From the NCBI GenBank assembly GCA_020055645.1, contig CM034550.1:9419501-9483500 (forward strand): a stretch of 64,000 nucleotides of DNA, read 5' to 3'. Positions 51,610-64,000 of the stretch are shown in pieces. A program made the translations under genes and the position numbers. Source of the stretch: Tomocerus qinae (Eukaryota; Arthropoda; Collembola; Entomobryomorpha; Tomoceridae). How positions within the stretch are numbered: the stretch's first letter is position 1; each line of letters starts with the position of its first letter. The notes beneath the pieces are model-generated. The model was not told the origin of the DNA. It did not search any database and saw nothing but the letters and a program-made list of their open reading frames with translations.

Positions 51610-53682
51610 TATTAGGACGTATTCATAGATATTGACCTCTGTTCTGTTGTGTAAGTGGAAACAGAAATGACATGTATGTGAAATAATAATTAATAAATGC
51701 GATGAACGCAGCTATAGTAGTAGGAAACCAATAACTAATGAGTACTAATACCAATAATAGACTACCAGGATTAGCTCTTTCGCCCACCTGTGTGTTGCAA
51801 CATTCAGATTAACTAGTAATAATGTATTCTGTATGCGTCATAAACGGTCATACATTGTGCTCCAAAATAATTCATTGCTCTGGGAGGGTTTGTTATGCAT
51901 GCAACAATATACATACCTAATAGATAAAAATGCTAACGTAATTTATTTACTATGTAATAGTTATGTATATAATTAAATATGTATAGAATATTTAGGTAAT
52001 TATTTATACCTTAAATATTATATCGGTTAAACTACCAAAGATGTGCCACACAAAATTCTTATCACTTGTACATTGTTAAACTATAATATATTCTACGTTT
52101 ACTTATGCATTTCTTACCTTTACATTTATCATCTAGTGAAATGAAAATATTATTGTATACTGTGTGTAAACGATTAGGATGGTCATGAGATCCAACTACT
52201 TATCTGACTTTGACATTCGTGTATGTATCAGTAGTTATGTGTATAATATTCACTCATACATATGTGCACGCAATTACATTTTTCATCTGTAATACGATAG
52301 CTTTGGTAAAACAGTGTTATCAAGCCTACGATACGTTTGTGTGCAAATGTAAACCTTGAACTAAGCAATGTCAATTCATTCAGTGTAAGTTCTGTCCATT
52401 CTGTTTATACACATTATGTACCTTATAACCTACCAACTCCGACTAATTGCAATGTCGATGTCGTTGTTATTACCATAAACAGTGGGAATTGCAATACACT
52501 AAAACTAGCAACTTGTCGCAATAATTTGGGATCATCATTTTATTTTCATCACATCTTGCATTTCGAACCATAATTGCATTGCATTTCATCACAAATCATC
52601 TCATTGGTAAGGAATGGTTATATTCTCAGTTTATATTTCATACAAAAACAAACTGCAAACAATCTTGAAAGATTCATCATGACACATAAAAACACATACT
52701 TAAGTACATAAACTGCCAGTGAACAGATTTGCATGCACGATTTTAGTGAATCTCGGGAGGTATATAGAGATAAAGACATCACTTTCCAATTTTTCAATAA
52801 ATAAGTCCGGCCCCAGTTTTGGTTTGAATTTGAAAGTCGTTTTGTGATATTATTGACAGGTTGAAATTCTTTTATCGGGTATTATTGAATATTGCCTGGT
52901 CAAAATCAAAAGTAGACTTTTCAGGAATAAACAGAAAATGTACAGAATTTTTTAGTGTACAAACGCTCAAACGCCTACAGAAGGCCTACAGAGAATGAAA
53001 AGTGTTTTTTGTACAGACTTCTTGACTTGAACACTCTACTCCTACTACACTATACTTTGCGTCCAGCTTTGATAGTGGGAGATTTGTACAGATTCTTTTC
53101 AATTTATCAAAAGATATCTATTTTTGAGCAAAATTATGAATAGTTAAAATTTTAGTTGTGCAGTTTCTTCAAGAAAAGATTTATAAGTAATACCATATTA
53201 GTGTACCGTTCCACGGAGATGCAAAGAATTAAATTGTAATTTCAGTGGTACATAAACAGTATTTGCATTGAATGTATTATATGCATACAAATCAGGTACG
53301 TAAACGTCAACGTCAAATTCGCAATATTTTTGGTTATAAATAGAATTTCTATATTTTTTAAAGAAAATTGTTGCTAAATTATGAAAAATATCTACATTTT
53401 GTCAAATTACCCAAACCATTCTGTGGATTCCAGCTTGTGTTAATGTGTTATCACCAGAACAGATGTTTCGAATTTAAAAAAGTTTTCATTTCAGTGCACT
53501 AGCGTGTGTTTTTATGTTAAGTAAATAATAATATTTCAATGTTGGAAATGCACGATGTATTGTAGCAGAAATTTCGATGAAATATACCTGTTATATAACT
53601 GAAAACTTGTTTTGCTTGCAGTTGCAGTACCTTCGTAGATCTGTCAAAGTCCATATGCAACCCTAAGCAATTTAATTGAGAG
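51610..53682. other. Intergenic region upstream of RABL6
   Basis: AT-rich DNA with no supported exon. It should contain the RABL6 promoter; a TCAGT initiator-like site is at 53491-53495, about 190 bases before the ATG, without an obvious TATA box. Confidence 0.4.
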
Positions 53683-56600
53683 ATGTTTTCTGCGCTTAAA
53701 AAACTGACAACTCGTTCTTCCAGCGGAGAAACGGGGAATTCACACAATGGAACAGGCGTCCCTCCTCCTGGCCTTACAACAATGTCATCATCGTTACAAA
53801 AAAAGTTTAGCCGTGGCGTCAATTTTAATAGTATGTGCTAGTTTAATAGTATTTTAATAGTTTAATAGCTAGTTCAATAATTTACTTTTAATGAAATTAT
53901 TGAACTAGCTTTTACTAAAATGAACTCATACACATAATAGGTGGAAGGAAAAACCCATACGTGCAGTATTTTCAGATAATTTCTTTATTTCTTCCCTGTC
54001 TATTTCTATTACACACATAAGGAATTTCATAGTTTTCCGGTGATTTTTACTTGCATATTTTATTTTACATAGTATTATACATTCCAAGTTGACAATATTT
54101 TTTTACTTGGTATCTCCGTAACTATTTATACATTATATGCTTTATATAAATCGTTAGTTTGATCTTGGTCGATTTTAGGACATTTATGTCCAAATGAACG
54201 TGTACAGATAACTATTTCTTTTTTCTTAGACAAAAACTCCTGCATTGGTACATTGTTTATGCATCCACTTGAATCCCTTTTGAATTACGATGTCAATATT
54301 CATTAATACACTTCCTTAGTTTATGTTTGGGGAAAACTTATTGAAAATGAAGAAGTTTTTCAAAATACCTGTTCTAAAACTTGTTATTATGGAAAAAATT
54401 TAAGTTGAGATATTCAGTTAATTCAGTAGACATATGGAAATACATGTGTTCTAGTGTCCAACTGCAAAAACTACATTTTCCGCATTGCATACCATGCATA
54501 TATATTAGAATGTTTTTCTTACTGATGTTATACGCGTAGCTCTTGTTGTGCTGTATACAGAAGTAGACTCACTCAGGCAGAGATAAACAGGCATACATAA
54601 GGAAAGGTAGAAAAGCTTCTGTGAATACACTGAACTGAACTGACTGCAGGCAGTAGTAGCTTGAACTTAAAAGTTGTTGTGGAGTACAGAGTTTAGCTAG
54701 AGATCTAAAACACTACAGCATACACAACTTACTCAAAACAAGTGTATTTGCTGAGTAAATGTTGAATGTGTAGATGTGGCCTAGTGGTATATTCCAAAGC
54801 AAACCTTTAGGAATATGCACATAAGTGTCAGATTCGATCCTTCAGAACTCCTCTATCCCTAAATGATTTTTCCTGTTGTGTAATGTATCTTGAGTTGTTT
54901 TATGGCACTCAAAGTTGGTTGCAATGATTGCTAATGATGAAACAATTTGCGTTTGAGGGTCCATGATAATAACCCTGCCTGCAATTTCCGCTTATTATTT
55001 GAAGCATCATTCATCCAAATTTTTGGCAAATTCATTTCATTAGTGTACCTAGTATGAAAATCCTTCAGCATCAAAATCAAGATGAAATTTCTCAAAATGG
55101 AAAGATGTATGTTCATATTAACTAATGTTGATGCCCATTATGCGTTTTGTTTTGCAGTGAAGATTATTCTCAAAGGAGATCGAAATGTTGGGAAAACTCA
55201 AGTTTTTAAAAGATTACAAGGTTTGTCGTTCGCCGAAGAATATACTAGCACAGAAGAAATTCAGGTATTTTATGCTATAACAGATGGCTTATAAATAATT
55301 CTAATTATTTCTAATGTCTCTACATTGATATAAATGTTGTGAATAGTATGTTTGATGTAGACTGTGTTTGCATAGGTTGCTAATATTACATGGAACTACA
55401 AAACCAGTGATGACATTGTGAAGGTGGAGATATGGGACGTTGTTGATGTGGCTAACAAAAAGAAGCGCATTACAGACAAATTGAAGATTGAGAATTGTCA
55501 GGAAGGAAGCATAGAAGGGGAAAACGATATGGCTAATGAAATTGCTTTGGATGCCAATACTATTGATGTATACAAAAACACCAATGGGGTTCTGTTGGTT
55601 TTTGACATCACAAAAAATTGGTATGCACCCTCCTTTTTAAATTTTCAAATTAATCAAACTTCGTTCACAAATTAGTGGAATGGTTAAACGTGTTTTTCTT
55701 GTCTTTGTAGGACTTTTGATTATGTTAAAAGAGAAATCCTCAATGTACCAGAGCATATACCTATTTTACTTTTGGGAAATCGTTGCGATATGGGACATCA
55801 TCGGTAAATTCCAATATTTAATTTACTATGTGGACATATAATTGAGTATGGAGAGAATAATACAATGGGAACTTATGATGATAACTGATGTATTGAACTA
55901 TTTTTCAGAGCTGTTGCGGGAGACACAGTTATATTTTTTATTGAAAGTTTGGAAAGGCAAGTCAATTAAAAACAAATAATATTTGTACTGCATCTGTACC
56001 TTTTCAACTCGTAAGTATAGTCGTAACTTATTTTTTATTGATCTTATACAGGAATCCTGAGAGTGCAGAGATTCGTTATGCGGAGAGCAGCATGAGAAAT
56101 GGGTTTGGACTGAAATTCATTCACAAATTTTTTAATCTACCATTCCTACATTTACAAAAGGAGACGTTACTTAAACAACTTGAGACAAATAGAGACGAAA
56201 CAGATATTACTGTACAGGAGCTGGATTTATATTGCGAAGGAGATGATGCAAATTATGATTTGTAAGTTAATTATAATATAACCAGTACTAATATGAACCT
56301 AAATTAGATTGTAGCAACTTTTTTCTTTAAATATCTAACATTTTCATTTTATAAATTCAGGTTTATTGAAGGGTTAAGCCAGAAACGTCGTCTAGTTGCA
56401 GATGCTCTGAGTCCTCCTAAATTGAGTTTAGCAGAGGCTCAGGCTCTTGCGTCTGAAAGAGCTTTGAAAGAAAGTAAAACTGGCGTGAATGCAATATCAA
56501 TGCAAGCGGCAGCAGCCAAAGTTACCATCAAATCAGATCCGACCTCAAATGCTGCACAATCGCTGCCTCCTTCACTTGCTAACAAAATCCCTGGTGCTTC

Positions 56601-57309
56601 TTCGGTTCAGCAGCTTAAAGGAAGTGATACGGCTGTCAAGGGTGTGGTTACAGATATTATACCTCAACAAAAACCTGTACATAAAGGAGGAGTTGCGACC
56701 TCTCCGACAAAAATCCAATCTGCTTCCAGTGGAGATTCGAAGGCGGGAAGAAACAGTGCCAAAGTAGTTGTTGATGATTTTGTACCTGACGAAGATGATC
56801 CGATTACATCTTTTTTTGATGACAATCAAACGACAAATCAATATACAAGCAACCAAAAGTATGGAAATCACTTCGGGGAAACAAGTGAAGATGAAGGAGA
56901 AATGGGCAATGGCGGAAACCCATTGGTTTTAGCCCATGAAGAGGATATTGAAGTAGACAAGATTGTTATTTCTAGCCCTCAACAAAGTCAACTTCAAAGT
57001 CAGCTATCTAGCTCAGAGGACGAAGTGCAAATAAAGCCAAGCCAAAGTGAAAGTATCAAAGAAACGGATGAAAAATTAGGATTCAGTATGTTTTTGCAAA
57101 ATAATACGGTAAGCAATGATAAGGACGAAACTACAAGCCAAGAGGAGAAACGAAGCTCTAAGAAGTCACATCATAAAAAGTCGAAACATAAGAGATCGCA
57201 TAAAAGCAAAGACAAAGATCGCCATCAAAGAGACTTGGAAGATTTTCTGTCTGGAGACTATGTCGCCAAACAAGAGGATCTGGATACAAGTGCTTACGAG
57301 GCGATTTAA
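53683..57309 (+). CDS. RABL6: Rab-like protein 6 (atypical small GTPase)
   Basis: RABL6 (Parf) is an atypical Ras-superfamily protein with an N-terminal GTPase-like domain and a long disordered tail; in mammals it is linked to cell-cycle control. Seven exons join in frame: 53683-53830, 55158-55264, 55376-55620, 55711-55803, 55909-55956, 56052-56261 and 56361-57309, giving 599 residues. The first exon, 1.3 kb upstream of the rest, encodes MFSALKKL and [12 protein letters not shown], both family hallmarks. The P-loop is GDRNVGKT (residues 56-63). [40 protein letters not shown] and [20 protein letters not shown] follow. In place of the usual NKxD the protein has GNRCDM, like human GNYRDM, so atypical nucleotide recognition is a family trait. 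The tail is Ser/Gln/Glu-rich, with a Lys/His-rich run and the conserved end motif [10 protein letters not shown]. The intron at 55957-56051 begins with GC (AAAG|GCAAGT). Confidence 0.95.
53867..53910. repeat. Perfect 17-base inverted repeat in RABL6 intron 1
   Basis: AGCTAGTTCAATAATTT at 53867-53883 and its exact complement at 53894-53910 flank a 10-base loop. Directly upstream are several copies of TTTAATAG (53823-53868), the first of which spans the exon 1 splice donor. Confidence 0.8.
54772..54848 (+). repeat. tRNA-like sequence with pol III A- and B-box motifs (possible SINE head)
   Basis: TGGCCTAGTGG at 54777-54787 resembles an A box and AGATTCGATCC at 54830-54840 resembles a B box, about 53 bases apart. 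Between them lies a 7-base stem, ATATTCC pairing with GGAATAT. Acceptor and anticodon arms do not fold properly, so this is not a working tRNA gene. It lies in RABL6 intron 1. Confidence 0.4.
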
Positions 57310-58320
57310 ACTTCTCTGTATTGCGATTTCTCTAAATTTTTCGCATCTTTACGGTCTAAATACCTTCATACGTAAACACTTTTTTTCGTGTCTTAATGTA
57401 ACGTAAAGTCGTAACGAATACTGAATAATACTAAAAACGAAATGATAAATGAGCTCATCTCAGGTCCTCATTACGTACATCGAAATCTGATTCCGGAATT
57501 TCTAATAATTCAACTTCATAGAATAGTATAACAAAAATATAATTAATATATATATCCACAAACGGACTACGTACATACTTACCTCTATTATACATGTTCT
57601 ACGATTAATTTACACAAACACATTTAATTTTCTTAAGTTAGTCACATTGATTTAGTATACTCATATAACTATAATATGTAATATAAGTAAGAAACACTCA
57701 CTCGTTAAGTTGTGCACGACGATGACATGTTATATAATAAATCCACATTCACACAAATCCCCAAATAACATTATTTATACTTTTACTAATGTTTTGTTAC
57801 ATCGAAATATTTGCTTTTTGTTATCTTGCAATTTTGTTTTACGGTTATAAGAATATAATATTAATATTGATTGTTATAAATTGTTGTTGTGTATGTACAC
57901 GTTTGTATCGTGAGTCTTTGTCCAAATGCGTGTAAGTCGTTTATTGTATGATTAGATGATTAGGTAGTAATATAGTATAGTATAATAATGTATCATTTAT
58001 CAGCAAAAATAAAACTTGAAATCGCACTAAAACATTTGTATAGAATTTCTTTCAAGGCAAGAATTGAGGTTAGCGAAAACGATAGACATGAAATTATGAG
58101 CATGAGATTATACGTTAAGTTTTTAGTTTTATGATGGTATATCTTAATTTGTATTTTTACAGCTATGTCTTCTCATATAAAATATTATTAACACCTATTC
58201 TAAAAGCAATTAAGTTTTCATTTCTTTCTCCTGAAGCCCACCATGGAAAAACACTAAACGGTCATAATAGCATAAAAAAGTACAAGTTGAGCATAGCAGA
58301 TTGACTATCGGTGGGATACA
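57310..58320. other. RABL6 3' UTR and intergenic DNA before DLD
   Basis: Possible RABL6 poly(A) signals are AATAAA at 57736-57741 and 58008-58013. The second, in the context AAAATAAAACTTG, would end the transcript only about 300 bases before the DLD promoter region. No exon is supported here. Confidence 0.45.
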
Positions 58321-58321
58321 C

Positions 58322-58330
58322 GTCACGTGA
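58322..58330. promoter_or_regulatory. GTCACGTGA E-box in the putative DLD promoter
   Basis: The palindrome TCACGTGA (58323-58330) lies about 80 bases before a 5' splice donor at 58409 (TTTG|GTAAGTAT). The matching acceptor TTTCAG ends at 58825, so DLD appears to have a non-coding first exon ending at 58408 and a 417-base 5' UTR intron. CACGTG boxes bind bHLH-zip factors such as USF, Myc/Max or MITF/TFE proteins; which one acts here is unknown. Confidence 0.4.
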
Positions 58331-58909
58331 ACACAATATTCGGGACTGGCGATTTGAATCTTTCCTGAATCTTTTCTGCAAAATCTGCTGCAATCAGCCG
58401 ATTCTTTGGTAAGTATAAAAATAATTTTGGTCATTTATAGTGATAATTTTATATTTTTGTTGTAATTTATTGTTAAAAATAAGCAATTTTAAAATATCAG
58501 TAAAATATTTCATGATTAAACAATTTGGAGAGAATTTGCGGTTGTAATGTTTTCAAGGTCAGTTTTAGCTTTACGTGGAATGTAGAATACTGATGTAGCT
58601 AAATAATTAAAAATCTTAGAATTGTAGAACACTGATCGAGTTTAAAGGGCTGGTTCTACTCCTAATCAATAATTAGTCAGTTTAACTAGTGTATTTATAA
58701 AAGTCGTATTTTACATTGCCATCGCCTGGATGATGTATTTTATTATTTCATACCTTGTTTCGCCAAAGCCTGATTAATGTTGAAAGGCCATTTATTAAAC
58801 CTAGATCTTTTTGTGTTCATTTCAGGTTATCGGTTCCAGGTTCCAGTACTGTACATTCTTAAAAGTATAATAAGTTCCAGCATTCGAGTCTACAACTAAC
58901 AACCAAATT

Positions 58910-61376
<2,467 letters not shown>

Positions 61377-61676
61377 AGAAACAATTATCTAGTCATCATC
61401 TCTTGTACACTGTCAATATGTACTGTAGTTCTTCCAGGTATCAAAATTATTAGCCCACTGGAGTAAATTCATTTGTCATGGATCTTGCTTTGATTGCCCT
61501 GCAGCTTGCCACGTATTTTCTGTAATTTAAGGTTTCCCTGAGATGCCATCAAGCACAAAGTATCATCTTGAGCTACTATAAATTGAAGCGTGAATATTTC
61601 TATGCATCCAACAGTAAATAACCAAGTGTGTAAGAATCTGAGGATGGTGTAATCTGTAATCACTTAAGAGGTACTT

Positions 61677-61682
61677 AATAAA
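61677..61682 (+). promoter_or_regulatory. Poly(A) signal AATAAA for DLD
   Basis: A canonical AATAAA about 300 bases after the DLD stop codon, the first one on this strand downstream of the gene. Confidence 0.5.
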
Positions 61683-62654
61683 TGGTATTAAACACCAACT
61701 TACAAAAAATGTTCGTGTTATTCGGTGTCATTTGTGTCGTAATTGTCTTTTTATGAATTGCTTAGTTAAGTATAGCTGTTTAGACTTGCAGTTTCTCTAA
61801 AATTCTCTTCAGCTATAATTTTACGCTCTCTATAAATACATAACAATTGGTTAGGTACATCTTAAGCGTTCTAAAATCTCAAATGTGTCATTGAATACAT
61901 TTTGTTACATTTAGGTACTTTATTTTTCACCTTCGGGTGTATTTTAGTAATGCTACATGTTAATGACAGAAGGTGAGAAGCCCTATGCTTAAGTTGCCAA
62001 CACCATAATGTAAATGAAATCAGTTCCGTAGGCACTAAAGAAGGTGGCATAAGCAAAGGTATGCGATAATGTAATGTAAAAGTATGTGCGTAGCCACGAA
62101 AGTTCATAGACAACATAATTTTTAGTTCAGTGTACCACTGCAGTGAAAATGTCAGAGATATAAATGATCTCGCTGTGTGCTCGATCCTTACTTGTGTACT
62201 TTAGGTCATATGCATGCATTTGTATTGTTTGCAACTTGCGACGCTATGCTTTGCATAAAGATGAAAGCCCAAATTGCTCACAGACTTTTAGTTCACGCTC
62301 ATGCTAAGTTAATGTTGATGTTTTCTTTCATAGTCCACGGCAATTTCACGACTTGACTAAGAAATTTAGGCAGACTCATCTGTCTGTTCATGCCATGCTA
62401 CAGTGGAAAGCACTTACTTATGCTATTACATGACAACAATGCATCTATCTGACTTCTATCAAAGATTGAAGCATTACCTTATAGGTACCAACAAATGTAT
62501 CGTATAACTCTATTCGTTCACCCGGACTTTGTTATTTCGCGAAATTATTTCGTGGAGATTTCTTGTGTAAAATAAGTTTTACAATGCACGTTAACTTAAA
62601 TAAAATACTTTTGACTGTTAACATTGCTGTTAGTGTACATACACAGCAGCATAA

Positions 62655-62740
62655 AAAAAGTTCAAAAATTTAGTTGCGGTGTATCTAACAGAAAGTTGCT
62701 CTACCATTGAGCTATGCGACTCTATGCAACTGCTACGACC
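62655..62740 (-). repeat. Degenerate tRNA-like fragment (A box only)
   Basis: On the minus strand TAGCTCAATGGTAGAGC matches a tRNA D-arm / A box well. The anticodon and T arms do not pair and there is no clean B box. A run of seven T (62654-62660 on the plus strand is A) follows and resembles a pol III terminator. A decayed tRNA or SINE head is likely. Confidence 0.35.
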
Positions 62741-63071
62741 ACACTGATAATGCCATTGTTAACTAACGAAAACCACTATAAAGCTCATTGCAAGCTAGTA
62801 GCTTACATTTTAAGGCTTTATATGGAACACACAACTCAAACATTGTTTGAATTGATGGATTAGCAACCCATCGTGTTCATTGTTAGATTCCATATCATGG
62901 ACATCTAGAAAAGCAATCTTACTAAGGCGGCCTTAGATAAGTATTGGAGTAGCGCTACTACAGAGAGCAATTAAAAATTTCTATATTTGTTATCAAAGCA
63001 GTGTACACAATAATTAAATATTGCTGTTCCGTTATTAGGCACATGGTGATCTAACTTCACAATATACAATA

Positions 63072-63148
63072 GGTCACAGCAGGATTCGAACCCGCAACCA
63101 ACTTTCAACTGTTTCTGGCCACAACGCCACTTGGCCACCGCAACTGCC
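63072..63148 (-). repeat. tRNA-like sequence with A and B boxes (tRNA pseudogene or SINE head)
   Basis: On the minus strand TGGCCAAGTGG (63137-63127) is an A-box match and GGTTCGAATCC (63092-63082) a perfect B box inside a good T arm (GCGGG-TTCGAAT-CCTGC). The 5' and 3' acceptor strands do not pair and the anticodon stem is poor, so a functional tRNA is unlikely. The A box is nearly the same as that at 54777, which suggests a shared repeat family. Confidence 0.55.
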
Positions 63149-64000
63149 TATTCTTCTCATGGAAAAATTCCTAACTTAAAATAATCTCCAAATGTACATT
63201 GTAGCCCGAGAAAGTAATTTAGCGTTTTGCATATTCCGAATGCAAAATTCCGAAACGAAATTGCATAATCGCACTTTAAGGAATAGATGGAATAATTCAG
63301 AATATACGGTGATGGTGTAGTGTATGTAGTGTACATAGGAAGAAATAAGGTAAATGTTTAACTTGGCCTAGCCTAACTAATCTAACCTGCAGTGCAAGTC
63401 TGATCTTTGATGTAGTAATAGTACTAAGAATCTGTGCAGTATATCTTAGTTGTACATTTTGCTTTACTGTTTTATTTTCTGAGGGAGAGGTAGTAGTTGT
63501 CAGGTTGGATGTAACACAGAGAAGGAATAGACATGTAAATGCAGAGCATGTACTATAATGTATCGAAGACAAGTCTATCCGAAGGAGTTGAGTTGAACTA
63601 AAGAAAAGAGTGATTGCTTAGTAGGTAAGGCAAGGTGTTTTCATCCCTCGAAGAAACCAACCCTCTATAATCTTATTCCTAAGGCAGAAAAGCTACCCAC
63701 ACATGTACATGAAACTAAGTACATAGGATCTCACGAGGTGTTTATGTACTTCTTGGACTGGATTGGAATGCAACTTGCTGTTTCTTACATTAGTAACTTG
63801 ACTTCTGTACGTTGTGTATGTGTTGGGGTTGGGACTGTGAAGTTTATTTTTACTAAATACAAATTGTCTTGCCATTAGCTTAGGCTCACCACAAACAACA
63901 CGACAAAATTACCTTCTCTGCTTAATTGTTGGTTCCGTTCGTTTAGTTTCCAATTTAGTGGTTCCTGTCCCATTCTATCATAAGGAAACACAACGAAAAC

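Larger units (their letters stand above)
61683..64000. other. Region downstream of DLD
   Basis: No coding exon is supported on either strand. It contains two tRNA-like fragments on the minus strand. A gene could begin beyond the window edge. Confidence 0.45.

Noticed and set aside
53517..53822. 101-codon open frame on the minus strand
   Set aside because: It lies antisense to RABL6 exon 1, whose product on the plus strand is clearly recognisable.
63072..63148. Functional tRNA-Ser gene on the minus strand
   Set aside because: The B box and T arm are good, but the acceptor strands do not pair and the anticodon stem is weak.

Overview
The window is animal nuclear DNA, most likely from an arthropod. 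The genes are split into many exons by mostly short introns (about 50-110 bases), the non-coding DNA is AT-rich, and the one convincing core promoter pairs a TATA box with a TCAGT initiator, the form usual in arthropods. I cannot name a species. There is no bacterial-type operon, CRISPR array or phage. I rebuilt exon chains by reading frames and splice sites on both strands; these chains are predictions made without transcript data.

Layout. 1-1116 (+): 3' end of the eIF2B gamma gene. 2753-6063 (-): Bicaudal-D, 10 exons. 7141-8986 (-): a secreted acid-lipase-type hydrolase, 8 exons. 13225-17734 (+): an extracellular heparan-sulfate 6-O-endosulfatase (Sulf), 9 exons. 27254-35540 (+): a DUSP14-like dual-specificity phosphatase, 6 coding exons over long introns, with a promoter near 26.1 kb. 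37606-40215 (-): a TTC29-like TPR protein, 9 exons. 43744-50681 (+): Rictor, 20 coding exons. 51021-51609: a 589-base inverted-repeat (foldback/MITE-like) element with very C/G-rich arms. 53683-57309 (+): RABL6, 7 exons. 58910-61376 (+): mitochondrial dihydrolipoamide dehydrogenase, 11 exons. The tail holds tRNA-like fragments.

The genes are ordinary conserved housekeeping and signalling genes with no evident functional cluster: translation initiation (eIF2B gamma), dynein transport (BicD), lipid hydrolysis, matrix remodelling (Sulf), phosphatase signalling, an axonemal factor (TTC29), mTORC2 (Rictor), an atypical small GTPase (RABL6) and pyruvate/2-oxoglutarate dehydrogenase E3 (DLD). EIF2B3 and BicD converge; lipase/Sulf and TTC29/Rictor diverge; Rictor, RABL6 and DLD run head to tail.

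The most unusual items are the near-perfect foldback element beside Rictor, three GC-AG introns among about 76 inferred coding introns, an acidic insertion and long N-terminal extension in Sulf, a 13-base first coding exon in the phosphatase gene, and tRNA-like modules that may mark a SINE family.
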